From Clostridiales bacterium (GTDB lineage: Bacteria; Bacillota; Clostridia; Christensenellales; Aristaeellaceae), in NCBI GenBank assembly GCA_012513735.1, contig JAAZBR010000265.1, positions 1 through 17,065 on the forward strand: a stretch of 17,065 nucleotides of DNA, in the 5' to 3' direction. The notes under the pieces were generated by a model. The model had not been told where the DNA came from and ran no database searches. It saw nothing but the letters and a program-made list of their open reading frames with translations. Made by a program: the position numbers and the translations under genes. Below, piece after piece: positions 1 through 7,103 of this stretch (its first letter is position 1; each line of letters starts with the position of its first letter).

Positions 1-726
1 ATCGCCAAAATGGTAGCGGACAGCGACAATGAGGTGGGATGTCACTCCCTGTACCATGAAACCGTGGGGGACGAGCTGTTTCCCATTCCCGGCGTTAAGC
101 CACTGCTTCCCCATGAGGTGGAGCCCCGGCTGAAGCTGGCCACCCAGTGGGTGGAAGAGGCGGCCGGTGTGCGGCCGGTATCCTTCCGCTGTCCCCGGCT
201 GTGGGGTTCCACCGCGGTGGTGAATGCGCTGGAAAGCCTGGGCTATGTGTCGGATGCCAGTTACCCCATGTACTTCTACAGACAGCGCTTCGCCCCCTAT
301 TTCCCCAGCCGGCAGGATTGGACCCAGGAGGGCGATTCCACGGTGCTGGAAATCCCCAACTTCGCCGACATGACCATGGAGAGCAAGGACCCTGGCTTAG
401 AGCGGGACCGGGACCAGTGGCCTCTGTTCCGCACCGAGGGGGCTGACTATCTGCTGGGGCGGGTGGATTCCTTCCTTGCGTTCTATGAGCAGAACAATCT
501 GCCCAAGTTCCTGTGCTTCTACATCCATCCCTGGGAGTTCTGGCCCATGGCGGAAAGCTACAATTTCGGCGAAGCCACGGTGATCCCCGATGCCTTCATC
601 ACCAAGAACTGCGGTGACAAGGCCCTTGAGGAACTGGGCAAGCTGATCGATGGCCTGAAGGCCCGGGGCGTGCAGTTCCGCACAGCCAAAGAGCTGACCG
701 ACATCTACAAGGAGAGGTCGAAATGA
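1..726 (+). CDS. Polysaccharide deacetylase (NodB-like) family protein, 5' end missing
   Basis: The reading frame is open from the first base, so the N-terminus lies outside the window; the internal ATG at position 10 is not taken as the start. The visible 241 residues carry hallmarks of the NodB/polysaccharide deacetylase fold (carbohydrate esterase 4 superfamily): a metal-site HSxxH-type motif in 'GCHSLYHE', an 'SFRCPRLW' segment matching the RxP motif, and 'YIHPWEF' near the C-terminus, the 'HPWE' box seen in many deacetylases of this class. The family uses a divalent metal to remove N- or O-acetyl groups from sugars; a sub-branch (PuuE) instead hydrolyses allantoin. No membrane segment is visible in this part. 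The stop overlaps the next start as ATGA, so it is translationally coupled to an AllA-like gene. That neighbour makes a ureide or other small C-N substrate worth considering. The fold call is fairly firm, the substrate unknown. Confidence 0.8.
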   Translation: MAKMVADSDNEVGCHSLYHETVGDELFPIPGVKPLLPHEVEPRLKLATQWVEEAAGVRPVSFRCPRLWGSTAVVNALESLGYVSDASYPMYFYRQRFAPYFPSRQDWTQEGDSTVLEIPNFADMTMESKDPGLERDRDQWPLFRTEGADYLLGRVDSFLAFYEQNNLPKFLCFYIHPWEFWPMAESYNFGEATVIPDAFITKNCGDKALEELGKLIDGLKARGVQFRTAKELTDIYKERSK

Positions 727-1193
727 AAATAATCCCCGTCAAGCCGCTGACCGAGGAAAGCTTTGCCCGGTATGGCACTGTGATCACCACCCACAACCGT
801 CCCTACGGAGGTGAGGAGGGCATCTACCGCTGGTATGAAAAGCAGGCGGAGGTTACAGACGCCCAAACGGTGTCCATCAACCTGCTGACTGCAGTGGAGC
901 GGCCCTTCACCTGCCAGAAATTTGAGATGCACGCCCGCACCACCGAGACCATTCTGCCTCTCACCGGCGACATGATTGTGGCCGGCATCCCGGCAGGGGA
1001 ACCCACCGCCGATCGGCTGGAAGCCTTCTATGTGCCTCAGGGCACCGGCATCTGCTGGGGGCCGGGCGTGTGGCATTTTGCACCCTACTCCCTGAAAGGC
1101 GACACCACCTGCGCCATTATCTTCCGCCATGGCACTGGCGGGGATGATGCAGTGATCATCCATCTGCCCGAAGAGGTGGGCATCGAGCGCTGA
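723..1193 (+). CDS. Ureidoglycolate lyase (AllA)-like cupin protein
   Basis: This 156-residue protein resembles the AllA family (ureidoglycolate lyase, which splits ureidoglycolate into glyoxylate and urea in purine/allantoin breakdown). Supporting segments are 'FEMHARTTETILPLTGD' (compare the AllA pattern of a His followed by a T/S-x-x-FIPL strand) and 'GICWGPGVWHFAPYSLKGD', which matches the conserved GVWH box. The length is normal for the family (about 160). The start is the ATG at 723, overlapping the previous stop by 4 bp (ATGA), with AAGGAGAGG at 709-717 as ribosome binding site. It is therefore in one operon with the deacetylase-like gene. The match to experimentally known AllA is partial and no other allantoin genes are visible, so the exact substrate is open. 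It could be a related cupin acting on another ureido or hydroxy acid. Confidence 0.65.
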   Translation: MKIIPVKPLTEESFARYGTVITTHNRPYGGEEGIYRWYEKQAEVTDAQTVSINLLTAVERPFTCQKFEMHARTTETILPLTGDMIVAGIPAGEPTADRLEAFYVPQGTGICWGPGVWHFAPYSLKGDTTCAIIFRHGTGGDDAVIIHLPEEVGIER

Positions 1194-1224
1194 AAGCGCA
1201 CCCGAGGCATGCAACGATAGACTG

Positions 1225-1251
1225 ACGCCGGCCGCCCCATGGCCGGCGTTT
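1225..1251 (+). terminator. Hairpin after the AllA-like gene, weak terminator
   Basis: A perfect 9-bp stem (ACGCCGGCC at 1225-1233 with GGCCGGCGT at 1241-1249, 7-nt loop) lies 31 bp after the stop codon and is followed only by TTT. The stem is strong but the T-tract short, so termination may be partial. Confidence 0.45.
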
Positions 1252-1259
1252 GCTATAAT
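1251..1259 (+). promoter_or_regulatory. Extended -10 promoter element (TGCTATAAT)
   Basis: TGC followed by a perfect TATAAT (1254-1259) abuts the preceding hairpin. There is no good -35 box about 17 bp upstream, so it would depend on the extended -10. It points at the SDR gene, with a predicted RNA start near 1266 and a leader of about 135 nt containing the palindrome at 1296-1313. Confidence 0.4.
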
Positions 1260-1295
1260 GCTGATCCCAAACTTCAACGCATCGTCGCGCGGGTG

Positions 1296-1313
1296 CTTTT
1301 GATGCATCAAAGC
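1296..1313. promoter_or_regulatory. Palindrome, candidate operator
   Basis: TTTGATGCATCAAA at 1298-1311 is a perfect 14-bp palindrome; the flanks extend it to GCTTT...AAAGC if one extra T is bulged. It lies about 30-45 bp downstream of the predicted start from the -10 at 1254-1259 and just upstream of a second promoter at 1333-1361, a sensible place for a dimeric repressor. No regulator gene is adjacent. Confidence 0.35.
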
Positions 1314-1332
1314 TTTACATCAGTATAAACGC

Positions 1333-1361
1333 TGGACAGCAACCCTGGCGGCGCGTACACT
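1333..1361 (+). promoter_or_regulatory. Candidate promoter for the SDR-Nudix operon
   Basis: TGGACA (1333-1338), a 17-bp spacer, then TACACT (1356-1361). This would start RNA near 1368, giving a leader of about 35 nt to the ATG at 1403. It is an alternative to, or second promoter beside, the extended -10 at 1251-1259. Confidence 0.4.
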
Positions 1362-1402
1362 CAAGGTATAGGATCATGGCAAAACATCTGTGGGAGATTG
1401 GA

Positions 1403-2242
1403 ATGAAGAGCGTTTTCTTTACCGGAGCCACCGGTGGCCTGGGACAGGTCTGCGTGCAGGCCCTGAGCGGGCGGGGCTGGCAGGTGTTTGCCGCGGGCAC
1501 CAATGAGGCCAGGCTGGCGCAGCTTGGGCAACTGCCACACGTGGTGCCCGTGCGCATGGATGTCTGCAGCCAGCAGAGCGTGGAGGACGCCCGGGATGCC
1601 GTGCTGCAGCATACGGACCGGTTGGATGTGGTTGTCAATTTCGCGGGAATATCCGCCTTTGCCCGCCTGGTGGAAGGGCAGGCCCTGCCCATTCTGCAGC
1701 GGAACCTGGACATCAACCTGATGGGCACAGCACGGGTGAATGCTGTGATGCTTCCGCTGCTGGAGCGGGCCAGTGGCCGAATCGTCAACTGCTCCTCCTC
1801 CGTGGGTTGGACCACGGCGCAACCCTTTGCCGGCGCCTATACGGCTTCCAAGCGGGCGCTGGAGGGCTACAACGACAGCTTGCGGCGGGAACTGATGTTT
1901 GTGAGCATTCCGGTGATCAAGCTGCAGTTTGGCGCTTACAACACCGATATGGTGGGCCAGTTGGAAGCCCAGTTCGACCAAACCCTGCGGCAGACCACCC
2001 GCTACCAGGCCATGCTGCAGCGCCTGTGGCCCCTGATGTTGGCGGTGCTGCACAGCAGCAGGGATCCTCGGGAGGTAGTACCAGTGGTGGTAAAGGCGCT
2101 GGAATCTCCAAGGCCGCGCCGCCAGTACCGGCTGGGCACCGGCTGGGCGCTGAGCCTGCTGGAGCTGCTGCCCGAGGGCGGCGTTGACCGTCTGTATCGG
2201 CTGCTGGGCAGGCTGGCCCAGGGGAGGAGGAAGACCACATGA
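1403..2242 (+). CDS. Short-chain dehydrogenase/reductase (SDR) family oxidoreductase
   Basis: From the ATG at 1403 this is 279 residues, usual for classical SDRs. The cofactor loop 'TGATGGLG' (residues 7-14) is the TGxxxGxG Rossmann motif; 'NFAG' (79-82) corresponds to the NNAG motif; N105 fits the structural Asn; the catalytic triad is S133, Y146 and K150 in 'GAYTASKRALEGYNDSLR'. It should therefore be an NAD(P)H-dependent oxidoreductase of a hydroxyl/carbonyl substrate; the specificity cannot be read. I chose 1403 rather than the in-frame ATG at 1376 because GGGAG at 1392-1396 is correctly spaced and the Rossmann strand starts at once. The stop overlaps the Nudix start (ATGA at 2239-2242), so the two are coupled. 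The C-terminal 80 residues (helical, Arg-rich) resemble the tails of SDRs acting on lipidic or larger substrates, but this is weak. Confidence 0.88.
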   Translation: MKSVFFTGATGGLGQVCVQALSGRGWQVFAAGTNEARLAQLGQLPHVVPVRMDVCSQQSVEDARDAVLQHTDRLDVVVNFAGISAFARLVEGQALPILQRNLDINLMGTARVNAVMLPLLERASGRIVNCSSSVGWTTAQPFAGAYTASKRALEGYNDSLRRELMFVSIPVIKLQFGAYNTDMVGQLEAQFDQTLRQTTRYQAMLQRLWPLMLAVLHSSRDPREVVPVVVKALESPRPRRQYRLGTGWALSLLELLPEGGVDRLYRLLGRLAQGRRKTT

Positions 2243-2724
2243 CGCCCTACGCCACGCCTTCTGCGGTGATGCTGTTGCTGCTGCGCCGGGTGGAGGGTCG
2301 CCCCCAGATCCTGCTGCAGCACCGCCATGGGGTGAAGTTGCTCAACGACCTGTGGGATACTGCGGTCACCGGCCATGTGGAACAGGACGAATCCATGCGT
2401 CAGGCGGTGATCCGTGAGGCCCGCGAGGAGCTGGGCATCCACATCGCCCTGGAGGATCTGCGGTTTTCCGCCCTGGGGCATGTGCTGATTCGTCCGGGCT
2501 ACAGCTACTACAATGGTTACTTCGAGGCCCTGCGCTGGCAAGGGGAGCCCCGCATCATGGAAAGTAACAAGTGTGATGATCTGCGGTGGTTTGATGTGGA
2601 CAATCTGCCCCCTGACATGATTCCCGAGCGGCGGGCGGCGGTGCTGAACCACTTCCGTGGCATCAGGTACCATGAGGTGGGCTTTGAGAAGACCCTGTCA
2701 GACAAAACTCAACTTCAGGAATAG
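2239..2724 (+). CDS. Nudix hydrolase
   Basis: The 161-residue protein contains a complete Nudix box from G45 to I67 ('GHVEQDESMRQAVIREAREE' then LGI), matching Gx5Ex7REUxEExGU at every fixed position, so the Mg-binding catalytic helix should be intact. Nudix enzymes cleave nucleoside diphosphates linked to another group (oxidised nucleotides, ADP-sugars, isopentenyl diphosphate in some branches). The 'LNDLWDTAVTGHVEQDES' context resembles nucleotide-pyrophosphatase or IDI-like members, but the substrate cannot be fixed. The start at 2239 has GGAGGAGG at 2223-2230 and overlaps the SDR stop by 4 bp. I see no terminator between its stop and the peroxiredoxin promoter. Confidence 0.9.
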   Translation: MTPYATPSAVMLLLLRRVEGRPQILLQHRHGVKLLNDLWDTAVTGHVEQDESMRQAVIREAREELGIHIALEDLRFSALGHVLIRPGYSYYNGYFEALRWQGEPRIMESNKCDDLRWFDVDNLPPDMIPERRAAVLNHFRGIRYHEVGFEKTLSDKTQLQE

Positions 2725-2746
2725 AGGAGAAAAGCATTTCCAGAAG

Positions 2747-2774
2747 TTTAGACTAAGTATAAAACGGGTATACT
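2747..2774 (+). promoter_or_regulatory. Peroxiredoxin promoter with overlapping inverted repeat
   Basis: TTTAGA (2747-2752), a 16-bp spacer and TATACT (2769-2774) form a plausible sigma-A promoter with RNA starting near 2781. AGTATA (2756-2761) and TATACT (2769-2774) are an inverted repeat with a 7-bp spacer, so the right half is the -10 box itself. A repressor bound there would block the promoter. Confidence 0.5.
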
Positions 2775-2818
2775 CCTATCAGAAGCTGAAACACAGCACA
2801 CAATGAAGGAGGATTCCC

Positions 2819-3502
2819 ATGAGCGAAATCAACAACACAACCTATACCATGCCACTGATCGGCGACAAGGCGCCGGAATTTGAAGCCGTTACTACCCAAG
2901 GCAAGATCAATTTCCCGGCAGACTATAAGGGTAAATGGGTTATTCTGTTCTCCCACCCCGCTGATTTTACGCCGGTATGCACCACAGAGTTCATGACGTT
3001 TGCCTCCATGGCCGATGAGTTTAAGGCCCTGAACACCGAGCTGGTGGGCCTGTCGGTAGACTCTCTCTACGCCCACATTGCCTGGCTGCGCAAGATCCAG
3101 GAGTTGGAGTGGAACGGGATGAAAAACATGGAGGTCAAGTTCCCCCTGATCGAGGACATCAAGATGGACATTGCCCGCAAGTACGGCATGATCCAGGGGC
3201 AGAGCACCACCCAGGCCGTGCGCGCCGTGTTTGTCATCGATCCCAAGGGCGTGATCCGCACCATCCTCTACTATCCTGCCTCCACCGGTCGCAACTTTGA
3301 TGAGATCAAGCGCATCATTCTGGCCCTGCAGAAGGCGGATAAGGATGCCGTCGCCACCCCGGCCAACTGGCGCCCGGGCCAGGACACCATTGTGCCCACC
3401 GCCGGAAGCTGCGGCGTAGCCAAGGAGCGTATGGAGAGCACGGACGAAGACCAGTACTGCCTGGATTGGTTTCTGTGCTTTAAGCGGGAGAAACAGAGCT
3501 AA
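2819..3502 (+). CDS. Peroxiredoxin, Prx6-like/archaeal thioredoxin-peroxidase type
   Basis: This 227-residue cytosolic enzyme reduces hydrogen peroxide and organic peroxides. The active site is 'HPADFTPVCTTEF' with peroxidatic C54 (PxxxT/SxxC). The N-terminal 'LIGDKAPEFEAVTTQGKI' and the long C-terminal arm 'GRNFDEIKRIILALQ...WRPGQ' place it in the Prx6/1-Cys-like branch rather than typical AhpC. C214 and C220 near the C-terminus ('YCLDWFLC') are six residues apart, like the resolving cysteine pair of the Aeropyrum-type enzyme, so it probably works as a decameric 2-Cys peroxidase with thioredoxin; an extra C198 sits in 'GSCGVA'. AAGGAGGA at 2806-2813 is an excellent ribosome site. It has its own promoter and a terminator, so it is likely monocistronic and probably stress-regulated. 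Confidence 0.93.
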   Translation: MSEINNTTYTMPLIGDKAPEFEAVTTQGKINFPADYKGKWVILFSHPADFTPVCTTEFMTFASMADEFKALNTELVGLSVDSLYAHIAWLRKIQELEWNGMKNMEVKFPLIEDIKMDIARKYGMIQGQSTTQAVRAVFVIDPKGVIRTILYYPASTGRNFDEIKRIILALQKADKDAVATPANWRPGQDTIVPTAGSCGVAKERMESTDEDQYCLDWFLCFKREKQS

Positions 3503-3522
3503 CTGCTTTTGTTCCCATAAGG

Positions 3523-3549
3523 CTGCCGGACCGTCGGCAGTCTTTTCTT
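3523..3549 (+). terminator. Rho-independent terminator of the peroxiredoxin gene
   Basis: CTGCCG (3523-3528) pairs with CGGCAG (3535-3540) across a 6-nt loop, followed by TCTTTTCTT. It starts 20 bp after the stop codon. Confidence 0.8.
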
Positions 3550-3567
3550 ATGCCCTTTTCTTATGCC
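3542..3567. repeat. Perfect 13-bp tandem duplication
   Basis: CTTTTCTTATGCC occurs twice head to tail (3542-3554 and 3555-3567). The first copy is the T-tract of the peroxiredoxin terminator; the second repeats that tract just before the M42 promoter. It looks like a recent slippage or duplication event. Confidence 0.85.
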
Positions 3568-3577
3568 ATGTGCGCGG

Positions 3578-3606
3578 TTGCAACGCCGGCACCGCAATGC
3601 TATACT
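3578..3606 (+). promoter_or_regulatory. Promoter of the M42 peptidase operon
   Basis: TTGCAA (3578-3583), a 17-bp spacer and TATACT (3601-3606) preceded by TGC (extended -10). The predicted RNA start is near 3613, giving a leader of about 50 nt that contains a small CCCGG/CCGGG hairpin around 3627-3640. It is one of the best promoters in the window. Confidence 0.6.
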
Positions 3607-3664
3607 CTGTAAAGCATTTGGCGTGCCCGGCCTGCCGGGTGCGTGTTTGAAAGGCAGGGATCCC

Positions 3665-4702
3665 ATGCAGGTGGAGGAATTTCTGCGCAGTGTCACCGCA
3701 CTGCCAGGGCTGACCGGCCAGGAAGGTCAGGTGGCGGAATATATTGCAGCCGCCTTTCGCCCCTATGCCGACGAGGTTAAGATCGACCGGTGCAACAATG
3801 TCATCGCCCATGTGAAGGGTGATGGTCCCAGGCTGCAGTTCTGCGCCCATCTGGACGAAATCGGCCTGATGGTATCCAAGATCGAGGAGGATGGTTGCCT
3901 GCGCCTGCGCAACGTGGGCGGAGTAGACCCGCGTATCATGCCGGGCATGCAGGTGCAGGTGTACGGCAAGCGGCAGCTAACGGGCGTTATCGGCGCCAAG
4001 GCGCCTCACCTGCTGAGCCAGGAGGAGCGGGAGCAGAACTACAAGCGGGAAGACCTGTACGTGGATTTGGGCATGCCTGCCCCGCAGGTGCGGGAGCTGG
4101 TGCAGGTGGGAGATCTGGTGGCTCTGGAGGCCCGCTACGTCAATCTGCAGAATGGACGCATAGCCACCAAGACGGCGGATGACCGCGCCTGCGTGGCCAT
4201 CCTGTACCGGGCCATGCAGCTACTGCGGGGCATGAAGCACAAGGCCGACCTGTATTTTGTGGCCACCTGCCAGGAAGAGATCGGCAGCTATGGCGCCGCC
4301 ATGACGGCCTTCAGCATCCAGCCTGACTATGGCATCGCGCTGGATGTGTGCCACGCCCATACGCCGGGCGCGCCAAGCTGGCGCACCCACGAGTTAGATG
4401 CCTTGGTGGCCAGCACAGGCCCCTTTGTGCATTCCATGGTGCGGCGCAAGCTGATGGAGACCGCCAAGCAGAACAACATTCAGGTGCAGACCGCCGTGGT
4501 GCCCCGCAGTACCTTCACTGATGCTGATTCGATGAACATTCAGCGGGGCGGCATCCCCACCGCGCTGCTGGAGCTGCCCCTCAAGTACATGCACACCGCC
4601 GTGGAGGTGCTGGACATGCATACGTTGGAGGAGGGAGCGCGGCTGCTGGCTCACTTTGCCTGCGCAGCGGAGCTGGCCTGGGAGGATGAGCTATGGACCT
4701 GA
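3665..4702 (+). CDS. M42 family metallo-aminopeptidase (paralogue 1)
   Basis: From the ATG at 3665 this is 345 residues, the normal length for M42 (TET-type) aminopeptidases, which trim N-terminal residues from peptides in the cytosol using two metal ions, usually in a 12-subunit tetrahedral particle. All active-site motifs are present: H62 and D64-E65 in 'AHLDEIG', D172-D173-R174, Q203-E204-E205 in 'CQEEIG', D227 in 'ALDVCHAH', and H310 in 'LKYMHT'. An upstream in-frame ATG at 3563 is less likely because it lies in the promoter region; AGGGA at 3656-3660 supports 3665, though spacing is tight. The last 10 bp overlap the next M42 gene. It is first of three tandem paralogues that probably share one transcript. 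Confidence 0.92.
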   Translation: MQVEEFLRSVTALPGLTGQEGQVAEYIAAAFRPYADEVKIDRCNNVIAHVKGDGPRLQFCAHLDEIGLMVSKIEEDGCLRLRNVGGVDPRIMPGMQVQVYGKRQLTGVIGAKAPHLLSQEEREQNYKREDLYVDLGMPAPQVRELVQVGDLVALEARYVNLQNGRIATKTADDRACVAILYRAMQLLRGMKHKADLYFVATCQEEIGSYGAAMTAFSIQPDYGIALDVCHAHTPGAPSWRTHELDALVASTGPFVHSMVRRKLMETAKQNNIQVQTAVVPRSTFTDADSMNIQRGGIPTALLELPLKYMHTAVEVLDMHTLEEGARLLAHFACAAELAWEDELWT

Positions 4703-5712
4703 AAACGCTGACCGAGCTGAACGGTATCTCCGGCGATGAGGGCAGGGTGCGCCGTGCTCTGATGGAGGCTGCCCGTCCTCATTGCGACGAGGTATCTATC
4801 GACCGCAGCGGCAACCTGATCTGCAAAAAGAAGGGCGCCGACCCCAGCCTGCCCGAGGTGTTGTTTGCCGCGCACATGGATGAGGTGGGCTTCATCATCG
4901 CCGGCTATACTGATGACGGCCTGTTGCGCATCCGTTCCGTTGGGGGCATCGACCCCAGGGTCATCGTCTCCAAATGGGTGCTTGTAGGGCCGGACAGGTT
5001 GCCCGGCGTGATCGGCGCCATGGCCATCCACCTGCAGACTATGGCTGACCGCAAAAAGGTGCTGGACTATGACGGCCTGTACATCGACATCGGCGCCAAG
5101 GACAAGGCGGAGGCCGAGAAGCTGGCGCCCCTGGGCACCTATGCGGCCTTTGATACGGCCTACACGCCCTTTGGTGAGGGTATGGTGATTGCCAAGGCGC
5201 TGGATGACCGGGTGGGTTGCTACAACTTGCTGCGCCTGCTGCAGGGCAACTATCCCTGCGACATTACCTGTTGTTTTGTCACCCAGGAGGAAGTGGGGCT
5301 GCGCGGTTCCATCGGTGCGGCATACGGCAGTCAGGTAGAGGTGGCCCTTGTGTTTGAAGGCACCGCTGCCAACGACCTGGGGGATGTGCCGGAAAGCCAG
5401 CGTGTTTGTCAGGTTGGCTACGGCGTTGCCGTTAGCTTTATGGACGGTGCCAGCGTAGGCAACCGGGAGCTGTTCAAGCTGCTGCCTGCTCTGGCGGAGA
5501 GCGCCGGCATCCCCTGCCAGATCAAGCAGGGTGTAACCGGCGGCAACGATGCGGGCAGCTTCCAGTATGGCGGCGATACCGGTGCCGGCACGGCCCGCAC
5601 CATGGTACTCAGTGTACCTTGCCGCTATATTCACTCTGGCGCATCGGTGGCTGCTCTCAGCGACATCGATGCCCAGCTCCACCTAGCCCAGGAATACCTG
5701 AACAATCTCTAA
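4693..5712 (+). CDS. M42 family metallo-aminopeptidase (paralogue 2)
   Basis: This 339-residue protein has a complete M42 motif set: H61 and D63-E64 in 'AAHMDEVGF', D171-D172-R173 in 'ALDDRVGC', Q198-E199-E200 in 'TQEEVGLRG', 'GGNDAG', and H314 in 'CRYIHSG'. The fourth metal ligand position is Glu (E222 in 'LVFEGTAAND') rather than the Asp of paralogues 1 and 3; Glu can serve there in this family. GGGAGG at 4679-4684 is well spaced for the ATG at 4693, which lies inside the end of paralogue 1 (10-bp overlap), so the two are translationally coupled. It probably assembles as a tetrahedral dodecamer in the cytosol, alone or mixed with its neighbours; substrate preference cannot be read. Confidence 0.92.
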   Translation: MDLKTLTELNGISGDEGRVRRALMEAARPHCDEVSIDRSGNLICKKKGADPSLPEVLFAAHMDEVGFIIAGYTDDGLLRIRSVGGIDPRVIVSKWVLVGPDRLPGVIGAMAIHLQTMADRKKVLDYDGLYIDIGAKDKAEAEKLAPLGTYAAFDTAYTPFGEGMVIAKALDDRVGCYNLLRLLQGNYPCDITCCFVTQEEVGLRGSIGAAYGSQVEVALVFEGTAANDLGDVPESQRVCQVGYGVAVSFMDGASVGNRELFKLLPALAESAGIPCQIKQGVTGGNDAGSFQYGGDTGAGTARTMVLSVPCRYIHSGASVAALSDIDAQLHLAQEYLNNL

Positions 5713-5726
5713 GGGAGGCAGCATAG

Positions 5727-6719
5727 ATGCTACGGGATACGCTCAAAACTCTGCTCAATGCCTGGGGCCCCTCGGGCAACGAGCACAATGTGGCGGAGGA
5801 GATCAAGGCCCTGCTGGGCGGACATGTGGATGCCATCCGCACCGATGCTATGGGTAACCTGATTGTGGAAAAATATGGGCAGGATGACAATGCCAAGCGC
5901 ATCATGATCTCCGCCCACATGGACCATATCGGCATGGTGGTTACCGCCATCGAAAAAGAGGGCTTTCTGCGGGTAGCCCCGGTGGGCGGTCTAAGCCTGA
6001 AGGCCAGCGAATACCGCCACGTTGTGTTTGAAAACGGCGTGGAGGGTGTGTTGCTGAGTCAGCCGGTGCAAAACGGCGAGCCCAAGGTGAAGGATCTGTT
6101 CATCGACATCGGAGCCGCCGACCGGGAGGAAGCGCTGAGTATGGTACAGGTGGGCGACTTTGCCGTGTACGCGCCCCATGTGTTTCCGCTGGGCAAGCAC
6201 CGCATCGCGGCGCCCGCCATGTATGACCGCTGCGCCTGTGCCCTGCTGGTGGAGTTGCTGCTGTACGCAGAAGACCAGAAAAATACCATCGTGGGCGTCT
6301 TCAGTACCCAGGAGGAGTTGGGTCTGCGCGGCGCGCGGGTGGCAGCCTTTGCTGAGGAGCCTGACATCGGCCTGGCGCTGGATGTAACCGGCTGGGGCGA
6401 TACGCCTGAAAATAAACTACCCGATCTGAAACTGGGCGCGGGCCCGGCAGTCAAGATCATGGATGCCTACATGGTAGCCAGCCCCATGGTGCGGGATGCC
6501 CTGTTTGAGGCGGCAGATCTGGCTGATGTGGCCGTGCAGCGGGAGGTGCTGCCCTACGGTGGCACCGATGGCGCAGCCATCCAGCACAGCCGGGGCGGCG
6601 TGCCCACGGGCACTTTGTCCATCCCCTGCCGCTATGTGCATTCCGCCTGCGAAACCATCGACATGCGCGATATGGAAGGCGCGCTGAAAATACTGCTGCA
6701 GTTTGTCAACCTGATATAA
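5727..6719 (+). CDS. M42 family peptidase (paralogue 3), divergent active site
   Basis: Third tandem M42 protein, 330 residues, 14 bp after paralogue 2 with GGGAGG at 5714-5719. The fold is clearly M42: '[13 protein letters not shown]' (E196-E197), '[10 protein letters not shown]' (D219), 'YGGTDGAA' and 'CRYVHS' (H305). Two consensus motifs differ. The usual HMDE is 'HMDH' (H64, D66, H67), and the usual (L/W)D(D/N)R is 'MYDR' (165-168), so Tyr166 stands where paralogues 1 and 2 have their first Asp. In known M42 enzymes the conserved Asp of that motif bridges the two metals. D167 might substitute, or the enzyme may bind a different metal, have altered activity, or act as a structural/regulatory partner of the other two. 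The nucleotide sequence at both sites reads cleanly and in frame, with no sign of decay. Confidence 0.88.
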   Translation: MLRDTLKTLLNAWGPSGNEHNVAEEIKALLGGHVDAIRTDAMGNLIVEKYGQDDNAKRIMISAHMDHIGMVVTAIEKEGFLRVAPVGGLSLKASEYRHVVFENGVEGVLLSQPVQNGEPKVKDLFIDIGAADREEALSMVQVGDFAVYAPHVFPLGKHRIAAPAMYDRCACALLVELLLYAEDQKNTIVGVFSTQEELGLRGARVAAFAEEPDIGLALDVTGWGDTPENKLPDLKLGAGPAVKIMDAYMVASPMVRDALFEAADLADVAVQREVLPYGGTDGAAIQHSRGGVPTGTLSIPCRYVHSACETIDMRDMEGALKILLQFVNLI

Positions 6720-6739
6720 GCACACAGGGAGGAAATACC

Positions 6740-7060
6740 ATGATTATCACCACCACCAACAACGTAGAGGGCCGGCAGGTGCAGGCTTACCAGGGCATTG
6801 TCTTCGGCGAGGTCATCAGCGGCATCAACATTTTGAAGGATATCGGCGCCGGCTTGCGCAATTTCTTTGGCGGCCGCTCCCAGGGCTATGAGGAGGAATT
6901 GCTCAGTGCCCGTACCCAGGCTCTGCAGGAGATGGAACAACGCGCCGGCCAGTTGGGGGCCGATGCCGTGATCGGCGTCAAAATGGATTACGAGGTGCTG
7001 GGCGCCGACAATGGCATGCTGATGGTGACCTGCTCGGGCACCGCTGTCAAACTGAGCTGA
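6740..7060 (+). CDS. YbjQ/UPF0145 family protein
   Basis: The 106-residue protein matches the YbjQ (UPF0145) family along its whole length: '[19 protein letters not shown]' at the N-terminus, '[20 protein letters not shown]' in the middle, and '[17 protein letters not shown]' followed by a final beta-strand. These small cytosolic proteins form pentamers and are sometimes called heavy-metal-binding-like; no biochemical function is firmly established. GGGAGGA (6728-6734) lies 5 bp before the ATG, and the gene starts 20 bp after paralogue 3, so it belongs to the same operon. The link to peptidases is by position only. Confidence 0.9.
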   Translation: MIITTTNNVEGRQVQAYQGIVFGEVISGINILKDIGAGLRNFFGGRSQGYEEELLSARTQALQEMEQRAGQLGADAVIGVKMDYEVLGADNGMLMVTCSGTAVKLS

Positions 7061-7103
7061 CCGGCCGCCCTCTCCCATACGACACTGTATTTCCATGGAC
7101 TAC

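Noticed and set aside
1376..1402. Upstream ATG for the SDR gene
   Set aside because: It has no ribosome site and overlaps the promoter/leader; the ATG at 1403 has GGGAG at the right distance.
5340..5370. Glu instead of Asp at the fourth metal-ligand site of M42 paralogue 2
   Set aside because: Asp or Glu can occupy this position in the family, so it is not evidence of an altered enzyme by itself.
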